Positions 14,501 to 16,792 of a stretch of DNA of 16,792 nt are shown piece by piece. Each line of letters opens with the position of its first letter. Within the stretch, counting starts at the first letter, position 1. The position numbers and the translations under genes are program-made. Origin of the DNA: Polymorphobacter_B sp038225475. GTDB taxonomy: Bacteria; Pseudomonadota; Alphaproteobacteria; Sphingomonadales; Sphingomonadaceae. The DNA lies in contig JBBRRA010000019.1 of NCBI GenBank assembly GCA_038225475.1, forward strand, positions 1-16,792, in the 5' to 3' direction. Below the pieces are notes generated by a model. The model made no database searches. It saw only the letters and a program-made list of their open reading frames with translations, and was not told the DNA's origin.

Positions 14501-16020
14501 CTGTTGTCAGAACCATCCGGTATCTCGTCCCGTTGCTGGCCAGCGCCGCAGCAGCAGGCGCGCCGGTAATTCGCGATGCCGATACTCGCGCGTGGTTAGC
14601 GACGACCGCGGCGCTTTCGGGCGATGCGATGGAGGGGCGCGATACCGGTTCTGCTGGATATGCCCGCGCCGCAGCGTTGGTGGCGGCGCGGTTCAAGGCC
14701 GCTGGCTTAAAGCCCGGCGGTTACGGCGGAAGCTATTTTCAGAGCGTGCCGCTTCACGAGGTCCGCGTCGAGATCGGCGGTACGCATTTCGCCGTCGCGA
14801 CACCGGATGGAGAAGTGCCCCTGCGCTTTCTCTATGATATTTCGGTTCGCGCTTCCGAGGGCTTGCCCGCTACGCTCGACGCACCGCTCAGCTTCCGCGG
14901 CTACTGTTCGCGGGCGGAGATGGGCAGCGACATGCACGGCAAGATTGCGGTGTGCTTCGGCGGTCGCCGAGGCGGCGTACCTGGCAGCTCCGAACGCGTC
15001 GCGGCCGCGCTTGCCGCAGGGGCCGTTGGGCTGATCGCCGTCGACGACCCTGGATTTACGATCGAGCCAGCGCGGTGGCCCGAAGCCTATGCACGCACCG
15101 TGACGTTTCGCGCCAAGCTGCCGCCTGAACCCACCACGTTGGCAGTCATGCGGTTGAACACTGCAGCGTTTGCTGCGGTGCTCGCCGGGAGCGGGCACGA
15201 CGCAGCGACGCTGCTTGCCGATGGCGCGAAATCGCGTCCGCTTCCGGCGTTCGACCTCCCGTCGCAGTTGCATGCCAGCTTCCACACCTCCACCCGCGAT
15301 TATGCCTCGGACAATGTGCTCGGCATTCTCGCCGGCACCGATCCAAAACTGCGAAACGAGACTGTCGTGCTTTCGGCACACCTCGACGGCTATGGGTTCG
15401 GCGAGCCCGTCGGTGGCGATGCATTATACAACGGCGCTTTCGACGACGCGGCTTATGTCGCGACGATCATCCGCCTAGCGGAGCAGCGTCATGGTCGGGG
15501 GTTCCGCAGAAGCATTCTGTTTGCAGCGTTCACCGGCGAGGAGAAAGGCTTGCTTGGGGCCACATGGTTTACGCGACACCCGACCCAGCCACGCGACGGA
15601 TTGGTAGCAGACATCAACCTAGACCAGCTGCGACCGTTGTTCCCGCTTAAAATCCTGACAGTGCACGCGCTAACGCAAACAACGTTGGGAACTATGGCAA
15701 CGACCGTCGCTGCGCAAATGGGCATTCAGACGCGCGCCGACCTTGAGCCCGAACGCAACCTCAACCAACGCGCCGACCATTGGCCGTTCCTGCAGATCGG
15801 TGTTCCTGCAACCGGCTTTGTGTTCGGTTACGATACGGGCACCGAAGCCGAGCGGCGATATCGCGAATGGTATCAAATCCGCTACCACCGGCCACAGGAC
15901 GACATGACCCAGCCGATCGACGTTGTCGCCGCGCGGGATTTCAATCTGTTTCTGTATCGCTTCGCAGCGAGGGTGGCCGACGCCGACGAGCGTCCCGCGA
16001 TGATTGCACCCAAACCGTGA
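14497..16020 (+). CDS. Exported M28-type zinc aminopeptidase
   Basis: A 507-residue M28 family peptidase. A signal peptide covers about residues 1-20. Residues 25-85 form the family's N-terminal segment (SGDAMEGRDTGSAGYARAA at 41-59), followed by a PA-like insertion at roughly 110-260. The catalytic core then shows H295 and D297 in SAHLDGYG, bridging D316 in NGAFDDAAY, base E348/E349 in TGEEKGLLGA, D376 in INLDQ, and H464 in RYHRPQDDM. The full metal set predicts an active aminopeptidase in the periplasm or outside the cell. ATG at 14497 overlaps the M42 stop (ATGA). It is the last gene of the operon; a strong hairpin follows 20 nt after the stop. Confidence 0.95.
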   Translation: MTVVRTIRYLVPLLASAAAAGAPVIRDADTRAWLATTAALSGDAMEGRDTGSAGYARAAALVAARFKAAGLKPGGYGGSYFQSVPLHEVRVEIGGTHFAVATPDGEVPLRFLYDISVRASEGLPATLDAPLSFRGYCSRAEMGSDMHGKIAVCFGGRRGGVPGSSERVAAALAAGAVGLIAVDDPGFTIEPARWPEAYARTVTFRAKLPPEPTTLAVMRLNTAAFAAVLAGSGHDAATLLADGAKSRPLPAFDLPSQLHASFHTSTRDYASDNVLGILAGTDPKLRNETVVLSAHLDGYGFGEPVGGDALYNGAFDDAAYVATIIRLAEQRHGRGFRRSILFAAFTGEEKGLLGATWFTRHPTQPRDGLVADINLDQLRPLFPLKILTVHALTQTTLGTMATTVAAQMGIQTRADLEPERNLNQRADHWPFLQIGVPATGFVFGYDTGTEAERRYREWYQIRYHRPQDDMTQPIDVVAARDFNLFLYRFAARVADADERPAMIAPKP

Positions 16021-16040
16021 AGGTGCCGAGCGGCTCATAA

Positions 16041-16076
16041 ACAAAGCCCCCGCCGGTTTCCCGGCGGGGGCTTTGT
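16041..16076. terminator. Strong hairpin between convergent operons
   Basis: A 16-bp perfect stem pairs 16041-16056 with 16061-16076 around the loop TTTC. The G+C core is flanked by an A-run on the left and T-run on the right, so it resembles a Rho-independent terminator from either direction. On the plus strand it would end the amidase-M42-M28 operon; on the minus strand it lies just past tRNA-fMet and would end the rRNA operon. The terminal U-tract is short (CTTTGTT). Confidence 0.88.
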
Positions 16077-16086
16077 TATGGATATC

Positions 16087-16163
<77 letters not shown>

Positions 16164-16210
16164 ACAGGTGGTAGAATTGTGAATGGTTACTCGCTTGCGC
16201 CGACGGCAAA

Positions 16211-16326
16211 GCCTGGCGGCGTCCTACTCTTCCATCGCTTGAGCGATAGTACCATCGGCGCTGTCTGGTTTCACGGCCGAGTTCGGGATGGGATCGGGTG
16301 GGGCACAGACGCTATGACCACCAAGC
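16211..16326 (-). rRNA. rrf: 5S rRNA
   Basis: About 116 nt on the minus strand. Helix I pairs the 5' end GCTTGG (16326-16321) with the 3' end CCAGGC (16216-16211). The conserved CCCATCCCGAACTCGG core of loop C/helix III is clear in the middle, and GTAGGACGCCGCCAGG closes the 3' side. The ends are set by the helix I pairing and could shift by a few bases. Confidence 0.93.
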
Positions 16327-16403
16327 TATGCCGGCGGCGCAAACGAGTTATTGAAATCGATGACTTAACTAGAAGCCTAGTGCTGTCGATGATGGTGGGA
16401 AAT

Positions 16404-16792
<389 letters not shown>

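Overview
The window looks like chromosomal DNA of a high-G+C alphaproteobacterium, most likely of the order Sphingomonadales. The signs are a 23S-5S-tRNA-fMet end of an rRNA operon, a BolA gene beside a J-domain gene, and several exported amidohydrolases and peptidases. No phage, transposase, integrase or CRISPR array is visible, and the order-level placement is inference.

Layout. Positions 1-141 hold two copies of an identical 50-bp repeat. The second copy lies inside a complete 20-codon open frame with a good ribosome-binding site. Positions 142-544 show no gene. On the minus strand follow a membrane-anchored GGDEF protein (545-1771) and a J-domain protein (1873-2514). The latter diverges from bolA (2548-2823) across only 33 bp. 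A tRNA-Thr(UGU) gene (2858-2930), a thiolase (3005-4258), L-alanine dehydrogenase (4331-5446) and an AI-2E/PerM-type permease (5451-6503) are on the plus strand.

From 6589 to 16020 lies a block of amide- and peptide-bond hydrolases. It contains an exported amidohydrolase with an unassigned N-terminal region, a fused HyuA-HyuB 5-oxoprolinase on the minus strand (8629-12216), and an exported acetamidase/formamidase, an exported M42-type peptidase and an exported M28-type peptidase. The last three overlap by 4 bp at each junction and form a tight operon. The 5-oxoprolinase and this operon diverge from a 122-bp spacer. A plausible reading is a periplasmic amide/peptide scavenging module: exported enzymes release amino acids, ammonia and possibly pyroglutamate, the cytoplasmic 5-oxoprolinase opens pyroglutamate to glutamate, and alanine dehydrogenase nearby turns alanine into pyruvate plus ammonia. 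The linkage is inferred from gene order; no substrate is known from the sequence.

The right end is the 3' end of an rRNA operon on the minus strand (23S partial, 5S, tRNA-fMet). It converges on the peptidase operon at one strong 16-bp hairpin that may stop transcription from both sides. The most unusual items are the duplicated micro-ORF at the left edge and the exported amidase/M42/M28 operon facing the 5-oxoprolinase.
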